Shown: positions 54,043-63,001 of the stretch, piece by piece | Layout of the letters: every line of letters starts with the position of its first letter | Numbering within the stretch: position 1 is the first letter of the stretch | NCBI GenBank assembly: GCA_016871595.1 | Contig: VHCY01000002.1 | Span: 1 to 64,000, forward strand | Direction of reading: 5' to 3' | Origin: Verrucomicrobiota bacterium | GTDB taxonomy: Bacteria > Verrucomicrobiota > Verrucomicrobiia > Opitutales > Opitutaceae | DNA: 64,000 bases | The notes under the pieces: model-generated | Database searches by the model: none | Seen by the model: only the letters and a program-made list of their open reading frames with translations | Told to the model about the DNA's origin: nothing | Translations under genes and position numbers: made by a program

Positions 54043-57000
54043 ATGAAGCTGCCCTTCCTTCCCCTCCTCGCGCTCGCCGCGCTGTCGATCCACCCGCGCC
54101 TCGCGGCCCAGGCCGCGCCCGCCGCCCCGCCCGCGAAGCCGGCGGATGGCACCGTCAAGCTGGAGGCGTTCACCGTGACGGGCTCCAATTTCAAGCGGCT
54201 CGACCAGGAGAAGGTGCTGCCCGTCACGGTCTTCAACCTCGAGGCGATGGAGGCCCGCAACGCGCTCACGCCGGTCGAGATGCTCACGGCGCTGCCGCAG
54301 ATCACCAACCTGCCGCTTAACGAGAGCCAGAACGGCGGCGCCAACGCGCGCGGCGACAACGCGAACGTCAACCTCCGCGGCATCGGCGCGGGCAGCACCC
54401 TCGTCCTGCTCAACGGCCGGCGCATCGCCCCGCATCCGATCACCTCCAACGACGGTGGCGTGCCCGCCTTCTACGCGAACGTCAACCAGCTGCCCACCCA
54501 GGGCATCGAGCGGATCGACGTCCTGCGCGACGGCGCCTCCTCGATCTACGGGTCGGACGCGGTTGCCGGCGTGATCAACTACATCACGCGGCGGGACTTC
54601 CGCGGCACCGAATTCCGGCTGCGCCTCGGGGCGCCGGAGCGCGGAGGCGGGGAGAGCGTGCAGGCCACGCTGACCCACGGGCGCGACTTCGCCGGGGGCC
54701 GCGGCCGGCTCCTCGCCACCTTCGATCACTTCCAGCGGGAGGAGATCGGCTATTCCGAGCGCAGCTACACCCGCGAGGCAAACCACACCGCGCAGGCGCC
54801 GGCGGGCTTCAACGCGATCGGCGGCTCCTTCGACGGGCGTTCGGCGGTGAGCGTCTACCCTTCCTTCCGCATCGGCACGGCCACGGCCGCGAACTTCTTC
54901 CGGCCGATCAACGGCGCCCTCACCCTGACGACGTCCTCGCCCACCGCGAGCGTGGCGGCCCGCGCCGCGAGCCCGGAATTCTTCACCAACATCAACCAGT
55001 ACCAGAACACCGGCCACAACCGCTCCAACCGGCAGAACTTCTTCACCGGCCTCGAGTACGACCTGAACGACCGCGTGACGGCCTTCGCCGACTTCTCCTT
55101 CTACCACGCCCAGGCGAAGATCCGCCGGCAGCCCGTCCAGCTCAACGCCCCCGGCTCCGACCAGTTCGCGCCGATGAGCGTCGACAACCCCTTCAACCCG
55201 TACGGTAGCCGCTTCTACCACCCGGCGGGCGCGCCCAACGCGGACGGCACGGCCCGGCTCACCGGCAACCCGCAGCAGATCGTGATGGTGTCGGTGCTGC
55301 TGAAGGACATCGGTCCGGAGCTAATCGAGGTCAATTCCGGCGTCTACCGCGGGGTTGCCGGCCTGCGCGGCCGCTTCCTCGACGGCTGGACCTGGGAAGC
55401 CGCCTTCCTCCACACGCGGGCCTACACGGCGGACGTGTCCAACAACGCCGCGCGCGAGTCCCTGTTCCAGCGTGCCCTGATGCGGACCGACGCCTCCGCG
55501 TTCAACCCCTTCGGCGCGACGTTCCGCGTCGCCGGCAACGCCGTCGTCTATGACCGGCCCTACGTCAACCCGGCGCCGGTTCTCGACACCTTCGTGCAGA
55601 AGTGGCGGCACGACGGCTTCAGCGCCCTGACCAGCGGGGACGTGCGCGTGGGCGGGCCGGTGTTCCGCTTCTGGGGTAACACCGTCTCCGTCGCCGCCGG
55701 CGCCGAGTACCGCCGCGAGCAGTTCCTCGACCTGCGCCCGCCGTACGTGAGCAGCAACCCGCCCGGCTCGGGCCTGAACGAGAATGACAACGATTACCTC
55801 GTGGCCTCGTACGCGCCTGACTCGACCGGCAACCGCGGCGTCTCCAGCGCCTACGCCGAGGCCGTCCTGCCGCTCGTCTCCCCACGGCACAAGGTGCCGC
55901 TGCTGCACTCCCTCGAGCTGACCGGCTCGGCCCGCCACGAGCGTTACAGCGATTTCGGCAACACCACCCGCCCCAAGCTGGGCGTCAACTGGAAGCCCTC
56001 CGCCGGCGTGATGGTGCGCGCCTCCTACAACGAGGGTTTCGCCGCGCCGAACCTGCCCACCCTTTACGCGCCCACCCGCTTCATCGTCGACAGCGCGCCG
56101 GGGCAGACGGACGTCTACCGCAATCAGACCGTGGGCAACGCCACCTACGTGATGCGCCGTTACTCCACCGGCAACCTCGCCCTGCAGCCCGTGGAGTCCG
56201 AGGGCAAGAGCGCCGGGCTGGTGGTCGAGGTCCCGGGGGTGAAGGGGCTCACGCTCACCGCCGACTACTGGCAGATCGACCAGACGAACATCATCGGCAG
56301 CTACACCGACGCGCAGCTGTTCAACAGCGATGCTTCCAAGCTGAACGCCTACACGCAGTCCCAGCTCGCGGCCGGCCGCACCGTCGCGCAGATCGACCTC
56401 GGCTCCGGCACCGCCGCCTACAAGGGCGACCCGGCGATCGTCCGCACGGCCCCGACCGCCGCGGACGTGGCCGCGTTCGCCGCCTACAACGCGGGCAAGC
56501 CGCCGGCCCAGCAGGCCGCGGTCGTGGGCAACATCCTCTCCCGCAGCATCCAGTTCCAGAACCTCGCGCAGTCGTACGCCAGCGGCGTCGACCTGAGCCT
56601 GGCCTACCAGATCCCGTGGGACCGCCTCGGGAAGTTCACCCTCGCGGCCGACTGGTCCTACCTCGCCCGCAACTACCAGCGGCGCGAGGTTCCGGGCGGC
56701 GCGCCTCAGTTCATTGAGCGGATGGAGAACGACGGCAACACGCGCTGGCGCGGCACCACGGGGGTGACTTGGCGCCAGGGCGCCTGGACCGGCGGCCTGA
56801 GCGGCTACTACATCGGCCGCTTCGCCGACTCCGCCACGACGACCGCGGCCACCTACACCAGCCTCGGGGAGCCCCGCTACATCGCCAAGCAGTTCGACAG
56901 CGGCCGCTTCCTCTACCGGTACGTCGTGGGCGAGGTCATCACCTACAACGCCTTCGCCGGATACCGCTTCGGCCGCGAGGCCAACGCCCTCGTGCGCAAC

Positions 57001-57141
57001 ACCAATGTCCGCCTCGGCGTCGTGAACCTCCTCGACCGCGACCCGCCCCTCACCTCCGGCGCCCTCGGCTACTCGCCCTCCGTCCACGGCACGATGTTCC
57101 CAGGCCGCACCTGGACCCTCGAGTTGTCGCGTCGGTTCTGA
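54043..57141 (+). CDS. TonB-dependent outer-membrane receptor
   Basis: A 1032-aa outer-membrane receptor for active uptake of a large substrate. Signal peptide 'MKLPFLPLLALAALSIHPRLAAQ' is followed by 'DGTVKLEAFTVTGSNFKRL', the plug start typical of Verrucomicrobia receptors. The plug continues 'VEMLTALPQITNLPLNESQ' and 'NVNLRGIGAGSTLVLLNGRRIAPHPI', with 'IERIDVLRDGASSIYGSDAVAGVINYITRR' closing it. The barrel ends 'GRTWTLELSRRF' with the C-terminal aromatic residue needed for insertion. No carboxypeptidase-like N-terminal domain is present. It stands alone, with a terminator after it, and is divergent from the VOC gene across 122 bp. Substrate unknown; no SusD partner is seen. Confidence 0.93.
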   Translation: MKLPFLPLLALAALSIHPRLAAQAAPAAPPAKPADGTVKLEAFTVTGSNFKRLDQEKVLPVTVFNLEAMEARNALTPVEMLTALPQITNLPLNESQNGGANARGDNANVNLRGIGAGSTLVLLNGRRIAPHPITSNDGGVPAFYANVNQLPTQGIERIDVLRDGASSIYGSDAVAGVINYITRRDFRGTEFRLRLGAPERGGGESVQATLTHGRDFAGGRGRLLATFDHFQREEIGYSERSYTREANHTAQAPAGFNAIGGSFDGRSAVSVYPSFRIGTATAANFFRPINGALTLTTSSPTASVAARAASPEFFTNINQYQNTGHNRSNRQNFFTGLEYDLNDRVTAFADFSFYHAQAKIRRQPVQLNAPGSDQFAPMSVDNPFNPYGSRFYHPAGAPNADGTARLTGNPQQIVMVSVLLKDIGPELIEVNSGVYRGVAGLRGRFLDGWTWEAAFLHTRAYTADVSNNAARESLFQRALMRTDASAFNPFGATFRVAGNAVVYDRPYVNPAPVLDTFVQKWRHDGFSALTSGDVRVGGPVFRFWGNTVSVAAGAEYRREQFLDLRPPYVSSNPPGSGLNENDNDYLVASYAPDSTGNRGVSSAYAEAVLPLVSPRHKVPLLHSLELTGSARHERYSDFGNTTRPKLGVNWKPSAGVMVRASYNEGFAAPNLPTLYAPTRFIVDSAPGQTDVYRNQTVGNATYVMRRYSTGNLALQPVESEGKSAGLVVEVPGVKGLTLTADYWQIDQTNIIGSYTDAQLFNSDASKLNAYTQSQLAAGRTVAQIDLGSGTAAYKGDPAIVRTAPTAADVAAFAAYNAGKPPAQQAAVVGNILSRSIQFQNLAQSYASGVDLSLAYQIPWDRLGKFTLAADWSYLARNYQRREVPGGAPQFIERMENDGNTRWRGTTGVTWRQGAWTGGLSGYYIGRFADSATTTAATYTSLGEPRYIAKQFDSGRFLYRYVVGEVITYNAFAGYRFGREANALVRNTNVRLGVVNLLDRDPPLTSGALGYSPSVHGTMFPGRTWTLELSRRF

Positions 57142-57154
57142 CCTCCGACCGTTG

Positions 57155-57191
57155 CAGGGGCGGACCACTCGGTCCGCCCCTGTCTGTTTAT
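57155..57191 (+). terminator. Terminator between the two TonB-dependent receptors
   Basis: A perfect 12-bp stem, caggggcggacc / ggtccgcccctg with a 4-base loop (actc), starts 14 bp after the first receptor's stop and is followed by tctgttta. The stem is strong and the T-tract short. It separates the two receptors into different transcripts. Confidence 0.75.
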
Positions 57192-57244
57192 TGCGGGCTT
57201 GGCGGCGGGAGAGGCGTCGGCCCATCCTTGGACTCTACCCCCCT

Positions 57245-60232
57245 ATGCCCCGCACCCGCGCCTCCGCCCTGTTGCTGCTGCTTGGCCTGCTCGCGCCGTT
57301 CGCCGCGGCCCAGACCGCCGGCACCATCACCGGCCGCATCCTCAACCCCGCCTCCGGCGAATACGTCCGCCACGCGCGGATCAGCGTGGAGGGCACCTCC
57401 CTGCAGGCGGTCTCGGAGGACGCCGGCGCCTACACGCTCACCGGCGTGCCCGCGGGCACCGTGCGCCTGAGCGTGACCTTCACCGGCTACCGCACCGAGA
57501 CCGCCGCCGTCACGGTCGCGCCGGGCGCGATCGTCACCCGGGATTTCGAGCTGATCAGCGCCCTCCAGGCCGCGGCGACCGATGGCACGGTCCGCCTTGA
57601 GCGCTTCGTGATCAGCTCAGAGCGCGAGGGCAACGCCAAGGCGATTATGGAGCAGCGCAACTCGATGAACATCACCAACAGCGTCGCCTCGGACGTCTTC
57701 GGGGACGTGGCGGAGGGCAACGTCGGCGAGTTCCTCAAGCATATGCCCGGGGTCGAGCTCGACCTGGTGCAGGGCGAGATCCGCACCATCCGCCTCCGCG
57801 GCCTCGACTCGGAGTACACCCAGGTGACGCTCGACGGCGTGTCGCTGGCCAGCGCGGACGCCAACCAGGGCGCCTCGGGCAACGCGCGCGCCTTCAGCTT
57901 CGAGCAGGTCTCCCTCGCCAGCATGGAGTCGATCGAGGTCTCCAAGACCATCAGCGCGGACGTGGACGCGAACGCCCCGGCGGGCACGATCAACCTGAAG
58001 ACCAAGCGGGCCTTCGACCGCGCCGGCCGCCGCGTGTCGGTGCAGGCGAACCTCACCGCGTTCTCGACCCGGTTCAACTTGGACGAGTCCCGGGGCCCCG
58101 ACGACCGCCTCTCGCGGAAGATCCACCCCGGCGGGATCATCGACTACTCGGACGTGTTCCTGAACCGGCGGCTCGGCGTGAACCTGAACATCAGCGAGTC
58201 GATGGCCTATTCCGCGAACGCGCGCACGACCATCACCTACAATTACACGCCGACCGCGGCCGACCCCCGGCCGGTGGTGCCGACGTCCCTCGCCTTCCTG
58301 CACGCGCCGCGCACCAACCGGCGCTCGACCGTGAACCTGACGTCGGACTTCCGCGCCACCCCGGAACTGGTCCTCTCGCTCGGCCTGCTCTACAATTACG
58401 CGGACCTGAACAACCCGCAGCGCGCCCTGACCTTCGGCACCGGCGCGCGCAACACGGTGCTCGGCGGGAATCCGTTGCTCGAGTTCCTCACCAGCGCGCC
58501 CAACGCGACCGTGACCGCCAACCCCGCCGCGATCGTGAAGCAGGGCCAGACCATCACGGCGGTGCCCCGCTTCGAGTTCCGCCGCGGCGCCTTCACCCTC
58601 GAGGGCAAGTTCTCGGGCTCCAACTCGATCAGCTGGTACGACCCCCGCGGCCGGCGGGGCTCGATCCGCGATGCCGGCGGTCCCGTCGCGACCGGGGTGA
58701 CCTTCTCCGCCCGCCGGACCGACCACAAGTCGGCCGACTGGAAGCTGATCCAGGTGGCGGGGCCGGACTGGGACCGAGGGGCCAGCTTCTCGAATCCCAC
58801 CATCACGATCGACGACGGGCGCTACGCCCTCACTGATGTCTACGGCGGTGAGCTGATCGCCTCGCTGCGCACGACCCGGGGGTTGCCGGTCAACTGGAAG
58901 GCGGGGCTCAAGCGCCGGCTGGAGATCCGGGACTTCCGCCTCGATACGGAGTCCCTGCGTTACAACCTGAACGGCGCGCCGGCGCTGGGCGCGTGGGCCG
59001 ACTTCAAGTCGCCCTTCGACTTCGATATGGGCGCCACGAACACCGACTCCTCCGTGCGCTCGCTCAACTGGGGCACCGTGTGGATGCCCGACCTGGTGCG
59101 GATGGGCGCCTTCTACCGGGATAATCCGGCCCGCTTTAGCCAGACGATCACCGCGGCCAACTTCTACAACGCCTTCATCGGCAACCGCCGGAACTACGAG
59201 GAGACCATCGACGCGGCGTTCCTGATGGGCACGGCCACCCTCGGCCGCTTCATTTTGCGCGCGGGCCTCCGGCGCGAGGAGACGCGCACAGACTCCCTCG
59301 AGTTCAACCCCCGCTCGGTGCGCGAGCTGGCCGCGGCGGGCTTCGCCGAGACCAACGGCCGCGCGACCACCATCGACGGGCTCAAGTACCAGTTCTTCAG
59401 CCAGCCCAAGATCCACCGCACGGGCGCGTACGACAACCTGTTCCCCAGCGCCTCCCTCAAGTTCAAGGCCGGGCCCAACCTCGACGCGCAGCTCGGCTTC
59501 AGCTCCACCATCCGCCGCCCGACCTTCCGCGACGTCGCCGGCGTGTGGGTGATCAACGATGACAACCTCACCGTCAGCGCGCCCAACACCGGGCTGCAGC
59601 CGGAGACCTCGCGCAACCTCGCGGCGCGGCTGGCCTACTATTTCGAGCCGGTGGGCATCCTCGCGGCCAACGTCTACCAGAACAACGTGAAGGGCCTCTT
59701 CATCACCAGCCGCCTGACCGCGGCGGAGTTCGGGTACCAGGGGGACCTCGACCTCTCCAACTACGAGTTCATCACCACCACCCCCAGCGCGAACGACGTC
59801 ACCGTCCGCGGGATGGAGCTGGAGTACTCGCAGAGCCTCTCGTTCCTGCCCGGCGTCTGGCGCGGGCTGAACGTGCGCGCCAGCTACACCCGCAGCTACG
59901 CGAGCCTGCGCCGCGCGAACCTGATCCCCCACTCGGTCAACGGCGGCCTCAGCTACGCCCACCGCGGCTTCAACGTGTACGCCTCCGCGACCTGGCGGGA
60001 CAACTACCCGACCACCGTGACCGGCAACCCCCGCTTCTACCGGCACCGCGCGAACGTCGACCTCGGCGGCGGCTACCGGCTGACGCCCCGCTACAGTCTC
60101 TTCTTCTCGGCGCGCAACCTGTTCAACGAGCCCTACCGGATAATGGAACAGGTCGGCGCCAACGCCCCGGTGGTGCAGTTCTACGAGGTGAACGGCACCA
60201 ACTGGACGTTCGGCATCAAGGGCACCTACTGA
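57245..60232 (+). CDS. TonB-dependent receptor with CarboxypepD_reg-like N-terminal domain
   Basis: A 995-aa receptor. ATG 57245 begins a signal peptide (MPRTRASALLLLLGLLAPFAAAQ). A carboxypeptidase-regulatory-like beta-sandwich of about 90 residues follows: 'GTITGRILNPASGEYVRHARISVEGTSL' to 'TGYRTETAAVTVAPGAIVTRDFEL'. The plug has 'RLERFVISSEREGNAKAIMEQRNS' and 'NVGEFLKHMPGVELDLVQGEIRTIRLRGLDSEYTQVTLDGV', and the barrel ends 'GTNWTFGIKGTY' with a terminal Tyr. The 'EFLKHMPGV..' plug is of the CirA-like/FecA-like glycan-type subgroup common in Opitutaceae. It follows the first receptor by about 100 bp that contain a terminator, and converges on gpmI. Probable substrate: oligosaccharide or metal chelate. 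Confidence 0.93.
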   Translation: MPRTRASALLLLLGLLAPFAAAQTAGTITGRILNPASGEYVRHARISVEGTSLQAVSEDAGAYTLTGVPAGTVRLSVTFTGYRTETAAVTVAPGAIVTRDFELISALQAAATDGTVRLERFVISSEREGNAKAIMEQRNSMNITNSVASDVFGDVAEGNVGEFLKHMPGVELDLVQGEIRTIRLRGLDSEYTQVTLDGVSLASADANQGASGNARAFSFEQVSLASMESIEVSKTISADVDANAPAGTINLKTKRAFDRAGRRVSVQANLTAFSTRFNLDESRGPDDRLSRKIHPGGIIDYSDVFLNRRLGVNLNISESMAYSANARTTITYNYTPTAADPRPVVPTSLAFLHAPRTNRRSTVNLTSDFRATPELVLSLGLLYNYADLNNPQRALTFGTGARNTVLGGNPLLEFLTSAPNATVTANPAAIVKQGQTITAVPRFEFRRGAFTLEGKFSGSNSISWYDPRGRRGSIRDAGGPVATGVTFSARRTDHKSADWKLIQVAGPDWDRGASFSNPTITIDDGRYALTDVYGGELIASLRTTRGLPVNWKAGLKRRLEIRDFRLDTESLRYNLNGAPALGAWADFKSPFDFDMGATNTDSSVRSLNWGTVWMPDLVRMGAFYRDNPARFSQTITAANFYNAFIGNRRNYEETIDAAFLMGTATLGRFILRAGLRREETRTDSLEFNPRSVRELAAAGFAETNGRATTIDGLKYQFFSQPKIHRTGAYDNLFPSASLKFKAGPNLDAQLGFSSTIRRPTFRDVAGVWVINDDNLTVSAPNTGLQPETSRNLAARLAYYFEPVGILAANVYQNNVKGLFITSRLTAAEFGYQGDLDLSNYEFITTTPSANDVTVRGMELEYSQSLSFLPGVWRGLNVRASYTRSYASLRRANLIPHSVNGGLSYAHRGFNVYASATWRDNYPTTVTGNPRFYRHRANVDLGGGYRLTPRYSLFFSARNLFNEPYRIMEQVGANAPVVQFYEVNGTNWTFGIKGTY

Positions 60233-60256
60233 GACGCGCCCGCGGCCCGGGCCGGC

Positions 60257-61849
60257 TCAACCGAGGATCAGGTTGCGCCCGGTCATCTCCGGCGGCTGGG
60301 GCAGTCCCAGCAGCGCGAGCACGGTGGGGGCGATGTCCGCCAGACGGCCGCCCTCGAGCAGGCGCGTCCGGCCCGCCGCGAACTCCTCGCCCACCACGAA
60401 CGCCTCGACCAGGTTCAGCGTGTGCGCGGTGTGCGGTCCGTTGACCGACGGATCCCACATCTGCTCCGCGTTGCCGTGGTCGGCGACCACCAGCGCCTTG
60501 CCCCCGCGCGTGGCGAGCGCGCCGAGGAGTTCCCCCACCCCGGCGTCCGTCGCCTCGACGGCGCGGATCGTCGCGGGCAGGGAACCCGTGTGCCCGACCA
60601 TATCCGGGTTGGCGTAATTGACCACGATGAGCCCGTGCCGGCCGCCGAGGATCGCCTCGCGGGCGAGCCGGGTGACCTCCGCCGCCGCCATCTCCGGCTG
60701 CAGGTCGTAGGTGGCGACCTTGGGGCTGGCGGGACAGGCGCGCGCCTCGCCGGGGAAGGGATCGCCCCGGTAATTGTTGAAGAAGAAGGTCACGTGCGGG
60801 TTCTTCTCCGTCTCCGCGCAGCGGAACTGGGCGATGCCCGCGCGGCTCACGACCTCGCCGAGGATGTTGCGCAGGGCGGGCGGCTTGCCCGAGATGACCT
60901 GCACGGGAAGGCCCTTCTCGTACTCGGTCATCGTCGCGAAATGCAGGTCGAGCAACGGGCCCCGGTCGAAGGCCGCGAAATCCGGCTGCACGAACGCGCG
61001 CGTGATCTCGCGCGGCCGGTCGCCCCGGTAGTTGTAGAACACGACCGCGTCCCCGTCCCGGATGAAGCCGCGCGGGGCGCCGTCCGCCCCGAGGACCGCG
61101 GTCGCCGGGACGAACTCGTCCCCCTTCTGGGTCTCGCTCAGGGGGGCGTCGTAGTAGGCCTGCACGGCGGCCTCCGCGCTGGGCGCGGTGGCGCGGACCA
61201 CGCGGCCGGTGAGCACCTCGTAGGCCTGCCGCACGCGCTCCCAGCGGTGGTCGCGGTCCATCGCCCAGAAGCGCCCGCACACGGTCGCGATCGCGCCGAT
61301 CCCCAGTTCGCGGCAGCGGGCCTCCACCTGGCGGATGTAACCGAGGCCGCTCATCGGGGGCGTGTCCCGCCCGTCGGTGAACGCGTGGATCAGCACCTGC
61401 TCCGGCCGCAACCCGTCCGCCTTGGCCTGGGCGAGGATGCCATAGAGGTGCTCCAGCATCCCGTGCACCCCGGCGTCGCTGACGATGCCCATCAGGTGGA
61501 GCCGCGCGGTGGCGCTGCCCCGGACCCGCGCGATCGCCCCGCGCCACGCGGGGTTGCCGGCCAGCAGGCCCTCCTCGAACAGCTTGTTGAGGCGGACCAG
61601 CTCCTGGTCGACGATCCGGCCCGCGCCGATGTTCTCGTGGCCGACCTCGCTGTTGCCCATCACGCCGTCGGGCAGGCCGACGTCCCGGCCCGAGGCCCGC
61701 AGGAGGGCGTGGGGGTAGCGCGACCGCAGCAGGTCATCGCAGGGCTTGCGCGCGAGGGCCACGGCGTTGGTGGCGTCCTGGGCGCGGTCGGGGTTGCGGC
61801 CCCAGCCATCGCGGATGACCAGCAGCACGGGGGGACGGGAGCAGGACAT
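60257..61849 (-). CDS. gpmI: 2,3-bisphosphoglycerate-independent phosphoglycerate mutase
   Basis: Glycolytic enzyme that interconverts 3- and 2-phosphoglycerate using two Mn ions; 530 aa from ATG 61849 (MSCSRPPVLLVIRDGWG). The metal/phospho-Ser segment 'DGVMGNSEVGHENIGAGRIVDQ' carries Ser67, 'FTDGRDTPPMSG' and 'DRDHRWERVRQAYE' follow, and the second metal site has 'VVNYANPDMVGHTGSLPATIRAVEATDAGV' and 'VVADHGNAEQMWD'. The last block 'HTLNLVEAFVVG' ends as in the family. The open frame beyond 61849 overlaps the hemH leader and is not used. Divergent from hemH. Confidence 0.96.
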   Translation of the reverse strand: MSCSRPPVLLVIRDGWGRNPDRAQDATNAVALARKPCDDLLRSRYPHALLRASGRDVGLPDGVMGNSEVGHENIGAGRIVDQELVRLNKLFEEGLLAGNPAWRGAIARVRGSATARLHLMGIVSDAGVHGMLEHLYGILAQAKADGLRPEQVLIHAFTDGRDTPPMSGLGYIRQVEARCRELGIGAIATVCGRFWAMDRDHRWERVRQAYEVLTGRVVRATAPSAEAAVQAYYDAPLSETQKGDEFVPATAVLGADGAPRGFIRDGDAVVFYNYRGDRPREITRAFVQPDFAAFDRGPLLDLHFATMTEYEKGLPVQVISGKPPALRNILGEVVSRAGIAQFRCAETEKNPHVTFFFNNYRGDPFPGEARACPASPKVATYDLQPEMAAAEVTRLAREAILGGRHGLIVVNYANPDMVGHTGSLPATIRAVEATDAGVGELLGALATRGGKALVVADHGNAEQMWDPSVNGPHTAHTLNLVEAFVVGEEFAAGRTRLLEGGRLADIAPTVLALLGLPQPPEMTGRNLILG

Positions 61850-61955
61850 AAGGAATGCAGCGGGGACCGTGGCGCGCGGGCGACGGCGGTCAAAGGCAAT
61901 TCTCCATCGCCGCCTTGCGCCGCGGGGACCTCCCCGTTTCCCTCCCCGCCATCGC

Positions 61956-62990
61956 ATGCCCAAACGCGCCGTCCTGCTGGTCAACCTCGGTTCCCCCGAA
62001 TCCACGTCCGTGCCGGACGTCCGCCGCTACCTGCGCGAGTTCCTGGGCGACGAGCGCGTGCTGGATCTGCCGGCCCCGCTGCGCTGGCTGCTGCTGGAGG
62101 GCATCATCCTGCGGACGCGGCCGAGGAAGTCCGCGCACGCCTACGAGGAGATCTGGACGCCCGAGGGCTCGCCGCTGATCCTAACCTCGCGGAAGGTGCA
62201 GGAGAAGCTGGCGGCCGACCTCGGGGCGGACACGCCGGTGTATCTCGCGATGCGTTACGGCCGGCCCGCGATCAAGGACATCGTCGCCCGGATGGCGGCC
62301 GACGGGGTGACCGAGGTGCTGCTGTTCCCGCAGTACCCGCATTACGCGATGTCCTCGTGGGAGACGGTCGTCGTGAAGGTGTACGCGGAGGCCGCGCGGC
62401 TCGCCCCGGGGATGCGGATCGCGTGCGTGCAGCCATTTTACCAGGACGCCGACTACATCGAGGCGCTGCACACCGTGTCGGCCCCGTACTTGGCGCAGCC
62501 GCACGATTACGTCCTTTTCAGCTACCACGGCATCCCCGTGCGTCACCTGCGCAAGGGCGACTCGTCCCAGGCCCACTGCACCCTGGTGCCCGACTGCTGC
62601 GCGACCTGCTCGCCGCTCCACGCCACCTGCTACAAGGCGCAGTGCCTCGCCACCACGCGGGCCCTCGTCGCCCGGGCGAAGCTCGCGCCGGAAAAGTACA
62701 GCGTCTCGTTCCAATCACGGCTGGCCGGGGAGCCGTGGCTCTCGCCGTTCACCGACCACGAGCTGGAGCGGCTCCCCAAAGAGGGCCGCAAGCGGCTGCT
62801 GATCCTCTGTCCCGCGTTCGTCGCGGACTGCCTCGAGACGATCGAGGAAATCAGCGGCGAGGGGAAGGAGACGTTCCTCGAGGCGGGGGGCGAATCCTTC
62901 ACCCAGATCCCCTGCCTGAACGATCATCCCGCCTACATCGGATTCCTCGCGGGCCGGGTCCGCCGCTGGCTGGAGCACGGGACGGTCTAA
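61956..62990 (+). CDS. hemH: Ferrochelatase
   Basis: Inserts ferrous iron in protoporphyrin (or coproporphyrin) in the last part of heme synthesis; 344 aa from ATG 61956. 'AVLLVNLGSPESTSVPDVRRYLREFLGDERV' is the typical start. The catalytic His191 lies in 'VLFSYHGIPVRHLRKGD' and the conserved Glu294 in 'LCPAFVADCLETIEEI'. 'VYLAMRYGRPAIKDI' and 'LFPQYPHYAMSSWETV' are further family blocks. Five cysteines cluster at residues 214-230 (CCATCSPLHATCYKAQC), as seen in ferrochelatases of Bacteroidetes-like bacteria; they may hold an iron-sulfur cluster or metal. Divergent from gpmI, with the PAS sensor starting 11 bp after its stop. Confidence 0.95.
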   Translation: MPKRAVLLVNLGSPESTSVPDVRRYLREFLGDERVLDLPAPLRWLLLEGIILRTRPRKSAHAYEEIWTPEGSPLILTSRKVQEKLAADLGADTPVYLAMRYGRPAIKDIVARMAADGVTEVLLFPQYPHYAMSSWETVVVKVYAEAARLAPGMRIACVQPFYQDADYIEALHTVSAPYLAQPHDYVLFSYHGIPVRHLRKGDSSQAHCTLVPDCCATCSPLHATCYKAQCLATTRALVARAKLAPEKYSVSFQSRLAGEPWLSPFTDHELERLPKEGRKRLLILCPAFVADCLETIEEISGEGKETFLEAGGESFTQIPCLNDHPAYIGFLAGRVRRWLEHGTV

Positions 62991-63001
62991 GCCCCCCGTC
63001 C

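Noticed and set aside
57617-60046. 809-aa minus-strand ORF opposite the second TonB-dependent receptor
   Set aside because: No domain visible and the receptor's signal, plug and barrel are all on the plus strand.
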